NCBI GenBank assembly: GCA_018881555.1
Contig: JACAXG010000025.1
Span: 8,129,899-8,193,898, forward strand
From: Amblyornis subalaris
Taxonomy: Eukaryota; Chordata; Aves; Passeriformes; Ptilonorhynchidae
Reading direction: 5' to 3'
DNA: 64,000 bases
Both the position numbers and the translations under genes were made by a program. The notes under the pieces were generated by a model. That model saw only the letters and a list, made by a program, of their open reading frames with translations, was not told the origin of the DNA and did not search any database. Below, one piece after another: positions 13,401 to 28,400 of this stretch. The stretch's first letter is position 1; the number at the start of each line of letters is the position of its first letter.

Positions 13401-16400
13401 TGGCAGACATCGAATTACCTATAGACCAAAAACTGCAGAAGGGAAGCGGGTAGAGCTCTTTCTTGTATGTGTGTAAGTAGTTCCTAAAGGCTGTTATTGG
13501 GAAATAGGGTGGGGAAGGAGGAAGTTCTAAGGAGGGGTTTTCCTGTACCCAGCACAGTACTTACCTTCTACCACCACTTTGCAAGCACATTCGGCTTTCC
13601 CTGCTGGGTTCTCAGCTATGCACTTGTACTCGCCCCCATCTTCAGGCACGGCCTTCTGAATGGTCAGTGAGCAGAGTGTCCCTGCACAAAGAAGGGAGAG
13701 ATCAAATGCCCATTATGCTGCAGTTCACAAAAACCTTAGTGCTAGTAAGGAGAAAAATGCATCAAATGACCCAGTTCTTCACTACAGGTGATCTTCACTG
13801 CTAGAAAAAGCTGTCCTTAAAAATTTGACATCAGAATTGGAAACTTATTGATGCTAAATAAATAAAAAATTGCATCTTATTGCTTTTCCCTAGGATACTC
13901 CAAGTTGCCCCCACAGCCCTGAACTGGTTAATGGATAAGGGTAGAGAAGACCCAGAGCAGCACCTCTGCTGCTCTTCTTTGTCTTACAGCAGAGGTCAGA
14001 AGTCTTCACTCAGGTGACTTCTTTCCAAAAGTGCTCATAGGATAGGACTGTAAATAAGAGGGTTACTGTCAAACGCCCACCTGCAACGCTTTGATTCAGC
14101 CTTGTCTCTGGCACTCCCCTGAGCATTCACATATGTGAGAGCAGAACTTCTGCTTAGTGCCGAAGTTTAAAAATGGCACTGAAAGACATTTTCTTTTTGC
14201 TTGAATTACTTAGCGAATAACTGCCTGGTATTGTAAAACATTCATTAGAAACTCCAATATATCAGTGGCAATCAAATTTGTCACTGCAACAAATCCATTT
14301 CTTTTCAAACAAAAANCCAACATTTGACTTAATTGGGTTTGCAGAAACAGGATGCAACATAAGCTCATTATTTACCAAGGGAAACTTGGTATGACCCAAG
14401 GGAAATACATTTCCTCTTAAAAATTAAAACTCTGTGAACCAAAACAGAAGNTGTTCCCAGTAGATGGGGGATGTGGAAGAAGAACTTTGTCCCTTACATT
14501 CACTTGCATTGCTTGGAACCATGAAGTACTTTCCTCCCCAGAGTGAACCCCAATTAGAATGCTCCACACTTTCCCCTTCCAAATATCCCTCATTAAGTGA
14601 GAATGAAGTGTGGGCTTGCTTTCTCCTTCCTCATTGGAGGCCTGTCCCCGAAGCACAGTGCACTTCTGCCCATTGCTGTTGGCCCGTCCAGAACACCTTC
14701 CCTCTCCACTTACCTCAGCTGCAGTAAAACTGTCCCNCTTTCTCCATTTACCTTTCTCACAGTCTCTCCTAATTAATGACAAGATTGAATAGATTTTTTT
14801 TTTCAGATATTTACCCTGTTTCTTGAGATGTAAGGAAGTTTCCCAGCATCTGTATTTGCCCTCTTTCTCTCTATGTTAACAGGAGCCTGCCTTCTGCCTG
14901 CTCGATCCCAAGCTCCCCATCAAATGTATCCCCTGTGATGTGGGAGATGGTGCAGGCACGGGTGATAGTGGACAATGAAAAGCACCTTGAAAAGAACTGC
15001 CCTCCATCACAAGAACTTTGGGAGTTTACTAGTTCCCCTTGGAGACAAACTCAGTTCTGACATGGCCATTATTTTTCTTGGCATTCAGATTTTTCTCTCA
15101 TTTTAAACCTGGATGCCATTATTCAAGACTTAAAAAACATTCNAATGGTTCCCAACAAATTTGGTTTGCCAAAAACACACAAGAATTACAAGAAAATTAT
15201 TTTTTCCCTCTTTATAATCCTCCACAAAATCAAGAAGCTCTAAATAATGATTATTTTCCCCCGAGAAATGATGTGGAAACTATCTCAGAAGAGAAGCACT
15301 GACCCCTCACTCACATGGGCTGTGCTCAGCCAACCACAGGGTGAAAAGAAAATCCACGTGCCCTCCCTGAGGCAACACTTTTCCATGAGTCAGGCTAAAG
15401 CCAAAAATGTCACGAGCTGCAGTTCCATTCCAAATGGAGGAGAGACAGTAGAAAAGTATTCTTGCAGGCATCTAGCAAATATAAATTCACATGTCTCTGC
15501 TGTTTAAAGAGACATTTGGAGAGCCAGCCAAAGATAACTTCCAGTCTAACAATTTCTGTAAATCTATGTAACATGATTAGAAAAGACTGCACATTAAAAC
15601 CTAAGAATGCTATTGAAAAAGAACGTAAAGTATGGAACAAGGACACATACATAGGGAGGAGAGCTCTGACCATCTTACTGCAGGGAAGGAGTCTGGCCTG
15701 TAAGAATAACCGAATCATTATGGAACAATGCAGAATTTAGTTTAGTTTCTGCTGGAGTTTTCTACCTGCTCAAAAGCCCTTCCCCAGCTCATTGAAAACT
15801 AATGTGACACAGGGTCACTCCTCACCACTCCCACTGCAGTGTTGCCCACACACCAGTATGAGTAACACCTCAGGAGAAACACTTTGTTATGTGGCCTATA
15901 CAAACAGAAACATCCCACCCTAACAATAAGTCATTTCCCACAGTTATTTCAAAATCTAGAAGGAAATCCTACAGTTTTCTCATGACAATCCTCGACTTGC
16001 CACATGCACTCAGTGCTCTGATAGTTTTGCTTTCAGAATCTAGCCCTGGCCAGTGTGATCAAAGCTCCATTTGGCTTATTATACTGGAGGCAGAGTCCTC
16101 ATGAAATAATGTCAATTTTAGTCCTTCCAAAATACTTATATGTGTTGAATTTTAATGAAGTTATTTTGTGAGAAGGAGGATGAAGAAAATCTATTTTTTT
16201 GAAGGGCCATGTCCTTTTTCCTCCTAACTTCCACCTCCCTGTGGCAATAATCTGCATCCTATTTCCCTCCACTTCTTCATTCTCCCCAGGAACCACACTG
16301 AAACAGCAGATGCGAAGTACATGGGGATTGCTGGGCTTCTTGCTACCACCACACAATGGCAGTAGCCCTTACTGGAGGAGTGAACGGAAAATGAGATTAT

Positions 16401-19400
16401 TTGGGTCACTCTCCTTTATTTAGCCAGAAGTATCCAGGAAACTGTGGACTACCAGGACTAGGTATGAAACCGGCCAATGGATCAGAAAGTATTGGCCAGG
16501 TTGGATCAGGAGTATAGGGGAGACTGAGAGAGCATGGCTGTAGAAACCTCATTTTCATAGAAAATCAGAAAAAACAAACAAACAAACAAAACCACCAAAA
16601 AAAGGGGCAAAACTTGGTGAGATTTCATAAAGACAGGAAACTTCCCAACCAGGCCTGTGTTCTGTGATCTAGAGCTACAGTCAATTCCCGGGGCTGGTAG
16701 GCCAAATGTCTTTCAACAAAGTATTTGGTATTTCCTCTGCAAACTCCTTCATGACCTGAAACAAGCTTATTTTCTCATGTCTGCTAGAAAGCCCAAACTG
16801 GTTATTCCAGTTGGGTATTCTGAAATCCTGGCACTTCACAAATCCCAGTCACTTAAAATATTTGCTATCCATTTTGCCCCCTCAACCCTCTACCTTTTTT
16901 TAGGAACCAGGCCACAAACAATCCTTAAACATTGTCACAAAGTGCGGGATTGGAGTAAACATGAATACTGGAATCTACCACTTAGACACTGGGACTGGTG
17001 CAGCTCTAGAAAAGACCTTAACAGCCACAGAATCTGATAGTTTACTGGAGTCTCTGGTTTAGATACACGAAGACTTTCCCTTGAATTTTGAGCTATTAAA
17101 GGATTCTCTGACTTACTNAAAAATAGTGCAAGACAGTTTAAAATATCTCTAGGCTTCTGCATTCTTTCCATGAAACTCCGCAGAAAGTCAACCTCAGATA
17201 TAAAACAAATACACAAACCAATAAAAAACAGCTCCTTAGTCTNATTCCCCACACTGGCATCTAGCTGGCCAACCTCCTGACTCCTAGCCATGATGCAGAC
17301 TGAAGTTTATGGCTTTCTCATTTGAATCCCATGGTACAGAAAAATACTGCGGAGTATTTAGGCAATATTAATAAACACTNGTCTATGAGAAATTGTGCCA
17401 AGGAGACATAACAATTTTTTTAAGAAACTCATTGGCTTATACTGTTAATTTTCTAATAAATCTCAAATTATCTGGGAAAGTTCAAGTATGTGCTAGTGTC
17501 ACAGCCACGTTTAAAAATGAGAAGAGGGTTGACCTGGAAAATATTGACTACAGTTACAATGACAACAGAAAAAACAGTGAAAAAAAACATGAACTTCAGA
17601 GAAGACAAAAAGTCAAATGTAATTACTGCTAATTGATAGAGTTTTAAGGAAAACAGTGTAAGAAACCAACTTTCATGATTCACCACATTAGATATTTAAC
17701 TGGCAAATGTATCTGTGTAAAAGCAGTTTTCTTAACCTTTACNGAAATGTTTGAGATACCTCACATTATTCTCCTTGTAATTAATGCTACATTACTATAT
17801 TAACGACATTGATTCAGGAGGAGTTAGAGATGCCAAAATAAAGATTTCCTGAGGAAGCTGACAATAGGAAGTCATCACTCAGTCTGTTTCTAGTGGATTT
17901 CCTCTGTGATCAGACTAGGACCCAAGTCTTTAAATATTTCAAGCTATGATGTGAAAGTATTCGTAAATTAACACTGATAAATTTACAGATGCTAGAAAGA
18001 ATATTGGAAAGGGAAAAGACATAAAGACAGAAAACAGGGCAGTCCTCACGAACAATCTCATTTACTTATTAAACTGAGTCTTATTCACTCCAAGAAAATA
18101 GTGCTTAAGATAGTGAAAAGACAAGCATCCATGGCAGCAAGGGATGCTCTTTATTCAGAAGTTTTAAAGGTTTAATACAGAGGTAACAAACATGAGACCC
18201 AATGTTGTGAGGTAAAAAGAGGACCANTAACCTCCAGTAAGGGCAGCAACATGTCACTGATGCTGATACTGACATATGATTCTGCAGCCTNTTTTCTAAA
18301 TAGAATAATAAATCAACAAACAGCAGAGCAGGTATTAAAAAGAAAACCACACCAAACCAACCTCAAGCCTCTGAGGGCTGGATGAAGTGCATCATGGAGA
18401 GAAAGTTAGTAAGAGCTGGACTTGTCAAGTTTCAGAAAAGAAGAGTGAGATATCTTGGTTACAGAGTCAAAGCCATTCTATCCAGTTAGAAATAAGTCAT
18501 TGTTTTGTTTCTTGATTTAATAACAAAACTCAAAACAAGCATAATTAGACATTGCAATAAATTACCAGTGGTTATAGCAAATGTTTCTCTTTTGCTGTAT
18601 TTAAACCCACACTACATGCATTTACTGGAAGAAGACAGATTCAGACACAAATGGCAGTACAAAGGGAAATGTGGCATGTGACAAACATGGAGTTGTGTCA
18701 GAACTGATGCTCAGATGACCTCCCTAGACTTAAACTTTCTGAAGAAGCTTTTATAAAGGTGCAAAATCCATCTGCTTTCAGCAGTACATAGAGTTGTGTT
18801 AATTACACACCAAACTCTTGCTCAAAGTTAATTAAAAAGAAAACAAAAAAGTCGCAGCAGATCCTAGTTAGACTGGCAGACACAGACTTGCACAACTGAT
18901 TGGAAGATTTAAGAGTTATGTTAAGTCACAAGAAAGTTGTTAAGGCATTATTGCTAATAAGATTACCAAATCTTTACGCTGCCAAGACACTTAGGAAGAA
19001 AAAAATGCTGCTTAAGACAAAGCAATACAAACTCGAGGTATTTTCTAAGCTACACCATCACTTCTACCTAAGTCTNTATTAGACAGTTCCTTTTCCATCT
19101 ATATAGTCACATCTACTAAACCTGTCCAGAAAAAGCAGAGCAAGCTGACTTAAAAAATGGCAAGTCAAGACTTGCGTTCATGGTACAGCTCAGCTGACCA
19201 GCCTGCCAAGGATGCTGGCTACCAAAGTCCTTTCACTGCCGTCTTATAGAACAACTTCTGTAACCATGCAAGAACTTCCCACGTGGATTTTCCGTCCAAG
19301 AGTGAGTCACACAGCAGGACACCAGCACAGGGTCCTGCTGTGCCAGTGACAGACAAATGTAAAACAAAATGGGTCCTGCTCTAAAGAGTTCACTGCGTGA

Positions 19401-22400
19401 GGAAACTTGTTCTACTCAATCCTTATATGTCTAATTCCACTGCAATGTCTGCTAGAGCCTTCTTAAAAACTTTTTTCCAAACAAAAAGCCCCCCATAACT
19501 TCAAACAAAGAAGTCTCTCCTATTAAAATCAACTGCCTCTTAACCATGCAGCATCTAAACCATCCATAAAAATGCATAATGCTCTCATTTATGAGTACTC
19601 ACTTTTGTTTGTTTGTTCGTTACCATTTATTTTGATATTTCATAGGCAAAAAGCACATTAATACCTATCTCAGGAATGTAGATAACTGCACTCTGACAAG
19701 TTTAAAAGAAGAAAAATATAAAATCAAACCATTAATAAAATTGTACCACATCAGAAAAATAGTGCAAGAGCTCACTTCATCATAAAAATGATACACTAAG
19801 CAAAAAATCACTCATGCCAATTAACTGACAGAGTACTGTTTGGGGAACTGTTAAAAGGAATGAAAGAACAAGTATTGACGTTCACGTTTTCAAAGGGATA
19901 ATAGTTGAAACGTATAATGGAAGGAATGGGGCACGATATTAGCTATGTTGTGATTGTGATATTCAAGATAATGCTGCCCAGACTCTGACTACTAACCAAA
20001 CTTAACCCTGGAATCATGGAATACATTGCAGGCCCAAATTAACTACCAGAATACAGCACAAATACTGCATAAATATGCCTGGAGATGAAGATNTTTTTTG
20101 GAGCAGGGTTTAGCTTTTCTTTTGGCAAAGAATTTACCAATCTGACCATTCTGACTATTCTAACTGAGACTATTCTGATCCTACTGTTTGTATTCAGGCT
20201 TCTCCTATGGTACAGAAGCAGGGATAACACCCTCCCTCCTCCTGCACTCCAAAGTCTGAACTGCTTTGGACAGGAAATTTAATGCCAGGCTCTGCAAGCA
20301 CAGAGGAGACCTGTGAACAGCATTGTTTCTAACAGGTAAAGGGCCTTGCCATCAGCCAGGACAAGTATGCCAAGGGGAGTTATTTTCAGTGAGTGACCAC
20401 ATAAAGGGACATAGTTTTACACGGTTTGCCTGTCCTGTGAACTGATTACACAGAGGTATACTTCTAAGCTGGACCTTCCTGACCAAATATGCCACTTGTT
20501 TAATCACATGGGTATGCTCCTGAAACCAATTGTCTTCACAATTATATTTGGCACCAGGACATGAGCAAACTGCTGTCTCTTTTTGCTTTTTTTCTTTTGG
20601 CTCTCTTTTGGGAATGACAGAGAGGAAAATTCAATTTCCAAAACACCAATACATGGCATTCTGTGGGTTCATGCATTACTTACACTGACCAGTTTGTGGG
20701 ATAGTACGCCCTACTAAGATGGGCTAGTCATGTGATAAGAAGCAGATGAACATGTCTACCTCTAGACAGAGAATCTTCCAGTATCCAACTCATTAAGAAC
20801 ATGTAAGTTTTTCTTTTGTGAGATACCTCTGGAGAATATGAAAAAAAACCNCTGTGGTCACCACCAGGCACCACAGCAGCACAAAAGCAGTTGGTGAAAT
20901 GGCTAAGGATAGACCTTGCCCATCCTCTTCCATAGTGGATTTTGTTGCTGAACACAAGAGGAGCAAGGCCATACCAAAGAAATAAAAAATGGCTTTGCAG
21001 GATCTAAACCCACTAAGGTGAGCTAGGTCTGTTTGCTCTGAATTCCTCTGCTTCCCCACAGACTCAACTTTCTTTCAGCTGAGNGCATATCTCCAGGGCC
21101 TATTAAATGCTCCTCCAAGGTTTGCCAAAGGCACTGATGCTGAAGGACAAGACACCTGCAGGTGTGACAAAGCTGTGTTTTCAGTGTTTGGGGCAAAAGA
21201 TGGAAACTGNGACTTTGTCTTTGGGCTGCTGAGTACTGCATCCAGTGTTATTGTTGCTCTCTGTGTTTAAAGCTGCTCCAAACACTATCTATGAGACTAA
21301 TCCATACAGTTTCCCTACTGAACAGTATGTCCTGATATTCATCCTGAACTTGCTATTTCTCAATTCTAGTCTGCTACTCCAATTGTTCCTTCTCTTCCCT
21401 TGGTTCCCTCAACTATATATGTGTTCCTAATTAGGGAAAAAGCGAAAACTGAATCTCTATGAAATCTGGAACTTACTTAAAGTATCATGCATANCTAGCT
21501 AATTACTTAACAGTTGGCATGAAAGCATTTAACAGTGGGAGAGCAGCAACACATTCTTCTCCAAGTGCCAAAGCTAGCAGGTACTGTCAGGAAAAAAGCC
21601 TAAATTGACCATCATGCATTGCACCTCCTCAGTGTACCAGAGGGTATGTAATAAGGTTTAAAAAAAAAAATAGTTCTAATCCTCATTCCACGTCTTTCCA
21701 TTAAAGGAGAAAACTTACTGCTCTGTGTAATATTTCTTTCTAAGATCCTCTGCAAATACATGCTAAAGAAAGCCTGACTTTGAAGTACTGATAACAGTGA
21801 TAACTAACCATGATACAAGTGTAATAGCTCAGGTACAAGTGGAACATAAGGACAGTTTCTTCACTCCCTGCAAGAAGCTGTTCTGGAACAGTGGATTCCT
21901 TATGCAGTGGTGACNTTTGATCCTTACCTCAATGGAAAGCACTGCCAAAGTGTGACACCCTGGAGTGTTATGACCAGGAGTGTCACCCAGCCCAGACAAA
22001 CTGGATGGGATTTAAGTCTCGTGCCCTGCTCAGGCAGGTGGCAGAGCATTTCTGGACATGAGGATCACTTCACTGTAAACAGCCACACTGGATCTGCAGC
22101 TCCACAGTACCACTTCATAGAGTGAATATGAATTGGGGGGTTATAATAGTCAATTATTCAGGTTATTTTAGTCAAGAAAACATCTTTCTGCAGCACCATA
22201 ACACTAAAGCTTGGGGACTTTAGGAGGCTCCACCATGGCTCAGAATCTTTGGTACAGAGATGCTGTCTATCTGATGTACTTTGATAGGAGATATGAAATT
22301 TTGGGATGCATAATTTCTTTTTCACTCCGAGCAGCTCCAAGAAAAGCCTTGCTATGTTGCTTCCAACGTAAGACTGGCTAAACGGACTGATTCTGTCAGT

Positions 22401-25400
22401 CNTTTTTACACAAAGGGCATTTCCCCCAATCAACTTTTTCTCATGTACATGACACTTGCTCTATACAGTCCTCTGGGGTGAAAATCAACATGTATTCATA
22501 AAAAAAATAAAAACATTATGCTACTTGAGACACAGGCCAGACACAATGCACCTGCTACCATTTCCCTTTCTCCACCTGCTCACTTTCATATCTCCTTAAT
22601 GCACTACTTAGGTACCCCAACCCTCTCTGAAGACAATGTTTTTTCTGACTGCATCCACTTCAGAAGAATTTATGTTAATCTGCTTGAAACACTGCACAAG
22701 GATTCACTGCTTGTGCTGAACCATTGTGCATATCAATTTGGTTCTCATTTGGTAACTAAAAATAGTCTGGATTAAATGAAAAAAGATTCAAAACTAAGAG
22801 TGCAGACTCCTGTGTCAAGCTATAATTCTTATTGTGAACATGAACTTTTTTGCTACAATATCCCAGACAGTGTCATTCTCCAGATAATTCCCTCAGTGTT
22901 TTATGAAACAAATATGAAGTAAAGAAGGGGGTTTTGTGCTACCAATTGTCCTTCCTATTTTTGTCCAAAGGAAAATACATTTTGTCTAGATACAATATTA
23001 ACTTTCAGGCAAAAACCAGTCTAGTAGGGTTTGATTATCCAAAATGTGAAATATAAAGGAATCACTCACTTCGAAAGCAATAAGTCTTTCCTCTAAGGAC
23101 TTCTACCAAACTATACTGTTTTGAAGTTAGTTAAAAGTCACCAAGCCAGTGGAGTTAAAATATTTCAGTGCTTGTAATGACAACAGAAGCATCTGCGGTG
23201 CGGCATTAAATACACTGGAAATCACTTCTCAACTCTGATCTTAACTTGTAGTTGTAATAATTTCTTTCTTTGACACAACCCCTCTTTGCTTCTGTGTTTC
23301 TTATTGCAATAAAAATCCTGAAATATTAAACATACAGCAGAATTAAATTAGAATTTGTAAACCAGCAATAATATTATTATGTTTTCAATGTTTTAGATCA
23401 TTAAAGTTCAGTTTAAATAAGCATCATGTACCAGCTCCTTAAACAGCATTAGCAATGTAAACAGCATTTAAAAATGCAAGAAGTTCAACTTTATAAAATT
23501 TACATCTGCAGGCTGTTAAAGGGGAATCTGCAAGAAATGTCAAACAATACTGTTCCTTGTGTACTCCACCGAAATAACAAGAAAGCTGCATCTGGAAACA
23601 GTTATTGGCACAGGATTTAAATAAAGTATTGCATTAACTTTAATGAACTAAATATTAGTAATCAAGAGCCAGATAAAACAGTGTGCCATGCAGCTGGCTT
23701 GTAATTAATTTACCTTCTTGGGAGATGACAACGGACTTCGATGATTTGATGGCTTTGCTGTCTAGAGTCCAGGTGACAGCTGCAGGGGGATCAGAGGAAA
23801 TCCGACATTGTAAGACCAATTTTTCACCATCAACTACTTGAGCATCCTGAAGCTTCTCTGTAAAGGAGGGTGCTGTTCCTTTGCTTGCTGGTGGTTTGCT
23901 TGCTGGTGCTTTGTTTTCAGCTTTTTTCCCAATTATTCCACCATCCACCACAGCACATCCATGTTCACAGTTTCTGTCGTTCTTCTCCTCTTTTTTCACT
24001 GCTGGTTTGGCAACGGGGGCTTGAGAATTTGGGGTGGCATTCTGGGCTTCAGCATTGGCGCGGGCATTTGGCGCTGGGGTGCCAGCGCTGCCATTCTCCG
24101 CAGGTGGCTTTTTCTTTGAGCCCAGCACAGACCTGAAATCTGTAACTGCAGGTTTAGGAGGTGGCACTTTCTCTGGCAACGGGGTTTTTGGGGTGCCCTT
24201 CTTGGCCAGCACCGAGCGGAAGTCCACCTGCTGGGGAGCATGGACTTTCCTCTCCTCCTCTGACAAGGTCTTGGGTTTGACCTGCCGCTGCAGGTTTGCT
24301 CGGAAGTCCATTTGCTCGGCTGGGATTTCTTTCAGTTCCTCCTCAGAAAAACTTTTGGTGCTGACTTTCTTGCCTAAGATGTCACGGAAATCAAGTTGTT
24401 CAGCTTCCTGCTGCCTCAGGCTCTCCTCTGTGTGTTCCCGAGTTTCCACTCGCCTCTTCAGCACGCCTCGGATGTCTTCCTGCTCTTCCTCAGCTACTCT
24501 GGTTACACTGCTGTTCTTTTTGAAGCCACTTGTTCTACCAAATGTTAGTTTACCATGATCTCCACCATCTCTTTGCTCTCCAGAGCTGGCTGATTCCCTC
24601 CCACTATGATCCGAAAAAGAAAAGAAAGAGAGAGCCAGGAAAGGGGCTGGTTTAAAAATGTCAGGGAACAATCTCAGAGCAGGAACAAAATGTGTTTATA
24701 GAAGGGGAGGTTGATTAGAGGAGCATACTCCATTAGTTTATTGCATCAATGATGACTTCAGGAGCCATATAAGGGCACAAACAAAAAAGATCTTCTCTAC
24801 TCTGGCTTGGTACAATGTGCTCAGCTTGTATGATGAAAACAATTTGTTAGGTCACATTTGGGGATTAGATTGAACAGCAGCCAGCCTGGGTCTGTAAGGG
24901 CAGGGAATTAACGGAGCAAAAAATAGAACCCACCCATGCAAGTCCCTGGGAAAAATACTCACTCTCTGAGCATTTCTACTGTGGAAGCTGAACTCTCCCG
25001 CAGCATCAGAGACACCTGGCAGCTGCATTCTCCAACTTGGTTCCTGAAATATTTAAGTGAAATCAGAAAAACAGGGGTTTCTCCCTCTGTAACTTGCCTG
25101 AGCTAAGTGATTGTGTCTTGCACTAAAGCAGCTCAAACCCAGTGTGGTATTTTCTTTTGCTATGCCCAGCACCGTGGGGATTGACTGAGTGGATTTGGTC
25201 CCCTTGTATTTGGAGCCAAGCTATCTCAAATAGCTTTTACTGATCTGTTGCTATCTGCACTGGGAACAACTTACTCCCTGAACAAAAATCAAAGCAATTT
25301 ACAGAATGAAGCAGCTGCAAACAAACAAGCTGAAGGAAAATAAATACAAAAGCTGGAAAATCAAGACAGAGGAAAGGGCTATTTTGCAAAGCTGAAAAAC

Positions 25401-28400
25401 TTTCCAACTCTGCCTACTGTTTATTTATTTAAACTCAAGCTCTTAAGTTTTCTAATGTTAAGATATTAAAAACAGGGTCTCATTTCCTTCCCTCCCCTCT
25501 GGCCCAACCAATCAGCAAAACTCATCTACATGGATTGCTCCAGCCTGTANATGTTTATATTAAAAAACATAAAAGTGTCACCATATATGGTGCTGAGTAC
25601 TTATTCTTCCTTTTGCAGAGGAATACCACGGATGCCTTCTGGAAAGGGCTCCCATTAAAGAATTCATTTAAAGTGCTNCCCGCTCCCCTGCAGCTCCCTC
25701 CCTCCCGCAGATATACATCATTCTTCTAGCCCCGAACAGCTCTTCTCTGCTTAACACAGGAGATGCCAAAAGCAAAATTTAACTCCCCCAGGGCAGCAGT
25801 TGTGTAACTGTTGCCACCACTCCCCTGACTGCTATTAAAAAACCAGACTTGAATTGATTGAGGAGTAGAGATATCTTTTATTAGTGAAAACACTTCTGTC
25901 CTTTCCTGTTTAAGTATAAGCTTAAGTAAATGGTCTAGAAAGTCCTGGATTATTTGTCTTTTTCGAACAAAAATAATTTTTGCTACTGAAAACATTTCCT
26001 GGACATGAGCAAAACACATGTGTGTTGGAGGGGAGGAAGGCAAGAGGGGCAGGTTTTCCCAGCTGTGTTCTGCTTTGAACTTGCTAGATAAGAGCACCTT
26101 CAAGTCCACTTAGCCCTGAAGTTTAAAACATGGACTCAGGACTTTNAGCTCACCATAAATACATGGTCTGGCCTGGTTTTTAAATAGAGTATGGAAATAC
26201 ATTCCCAGATATGGTACTGTTTGGGTGAAAAAATCTATATTTCACCCATTTTTAACTTGCAGTGAAGACACACTGTAGACAAGATAATTAACACAGATCA
26301 CAGATTCAGCACAAAGCTTTGTCTTTATAAGAGCAATTAGTGCCATCACCTTCTGAGACAGATTTACCTTGATTTCTATTTCTTTAGAAAAAGAAACAGT
26401 GGATCTGCCTAATATGAAAACCACAAATTGGTGGGTTTGATCAAAGTAGCTGGATGGCAAAATAAAGGCTCTGCTGGTAGAAACATATCTCACTTGACCT
26501 TAAAGATCACTAACAACAAGAAACCAGAGAAATGTTTTCAACACTTTTATATCCAGTAAGTCAGAATATATACACTAGAAACTGTTATTGAAGGCAATCC
26601 ATGAGGACAGTGCTGAAAGCCACAACCCATTTCTTCCACTATAAAAAAACTTAGGTAACATTTGAGTACCAAACAGAAACTGTGCAAAGGGCAGGAGAGG
26701 ATGCAAGTCAATGCAGAGAGTATTTAACTCAGCCCTGCACTGGAGATCTGCCATTCTTACTCTTATGTGCAACCTCCATTTGGAAGCAAGAGAAATAGAA
26801 AGAAGGCAAGACAAATGGAAAAACAAACAAAAAGAGTAGCATGTCACCTCCTCCCAACATACCAACTGGCATCAAATTATGGCAGGGTACCAATGTTGTT
26901 GAAAACCTGTTGTTTTCAAATAATGCATTGCAAACCGGCCCCTTTTGCCACTATTGGAACTCATGGCTTTTTTTCCTGCTTCTCCAAAGCTTTTAAGAAA
27001 AGCAGACACACTCTGGAACTGCTCATTCACCAGTGCTGCAGGGCTGTTAACAGGCTGTTGGTTTACCGCAACATCCCTCCTGTTCAGGACTTCTAACCAA
27101 TCCAAAGCGGACAAAGGACAAGCCATGCGTACTGAAGTATAGACAATTTACAGCGTACATCAAATGCTGAGGCACCACTGCTCAGCTTCATGACTATATG
27201 GCAAAAATATTTGCCCACAAGAATTGTGTCACCAGTGGGAGAGGCTGAAGTAACAGAGANAGCACTCTCCCAGGAGAGGGATTCAGGGATACTGGATGTG
27301 GTCCTGACCACTGTGAAGAATGGTAGCATTTCTGCAGGACCCATTTCTGCAATGCATCTTTCCCTCTGCAAATTCTTCACATGTGCAAAGAAGCAAATAA
27401 GGAAGGCAAAGTAAACCCTTCTAAAGTAAGCTATTTTTCATGGNGTTTGGAAAATAAAGGAGGGGGTAAGAAAGTAGGAGAGCATTTTGTTCTTTCTATT
27501 TTTAAAACCTTGGGAAGCACTTACAAATTATGGCAACAGTGGGACATACAAGTACCTAGATGGAAAAATGATTCACAAGGTAGTTTTTTGATCTTAATTA
27601 TGATCTCCGATTCAAGTGAGTGGCTGAAAACCAGNCTACTGGATACAAACCTTAGTCTGTGTCTGTTCAGAAGTGTAGCCTTCCCAGAGTAAGTCCTGCT
27701 CCCAGTGAAATCAAAGTGATGATTTTAGGAGCAGGGAGAACATACTTTTATCTTCTGAATTCAGTGGCAGAGTCTAAAAAGGTGAAGTTAAAAACACTGA
27801 CCCACCTTGGAGATCACAGAATGGAAAAAGAGAAACAAGCCAAGAAAAATTAAGAAGGATTGGAGGGTTTAGATACCAGTTTCAATCAAGAATAATTCTG
27901 GAAACTTGGTAAATATTTTTACATTTATGCAATTTCAGAATCTAGGCAAGGCAAAGATGCATAGGGGCAGTTAGAAAAAACAGAGNCTTGCAGTACACGG
28001 GCACATCTTCAAGTCTTCACGTCTCTGTTGTTTTGAATCTTGGCAAAAACAATATTACTTGTGCAGCTTGAGGTTCTCTGTATTGGCATTTTATCAACAA
28101 AATCCTAGACACAGACAGTGGCTCTGTTATTGTGGAATAATGATAGACATGGATAAAACCTATGCTTAGTAGCTTTGNGGTAATAAAGCGCCTGGAAGTG
28201 TTGACTTTTGCAGGACTGCTCTGTAGAATGCTCATGCACAGGACTTATCTTTAAAATGTCAAGGAATAATAATAAAAAAGCCCACCAAAAACAAATAAAA
28301 CCCCAGCTGCAAAGCCTGAAGCAATTTTAAAAATAGCTCTGTGTCCTATTGTGGGATCAGTTTTCTCTGGAATGGCTTTTATGTTCAAAATATCTTGAAA

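Larger units (their letters stand above)
10471..13564 (-). other. MYLK: MYLK intron k-l (3.1 kb)
   Basis: Contains one CR1 3' end on the plus strand (11170-11617) and a short perfect hairpin just after it (11634-11654). Nothing else is recognised. Confidence 0.88.

Noticed and set aside
14464..14782. Overlapping open frames on both strands in a pyrimidine-rich patch with a donor-like ctgag|gtaagt on the minus strand
   Set aside because: No protein similarity is recognised, there is no paired acceptor at a sensible distance, and no MYLK segment is missing between exons j and k.
24034..24558. 174-codon open frame on the plus strand
   Set aside because: It is the antisense shadow of MYLK exon j. 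Its composition follows from the repeat-rich coding strand, and there is no start context or homology.
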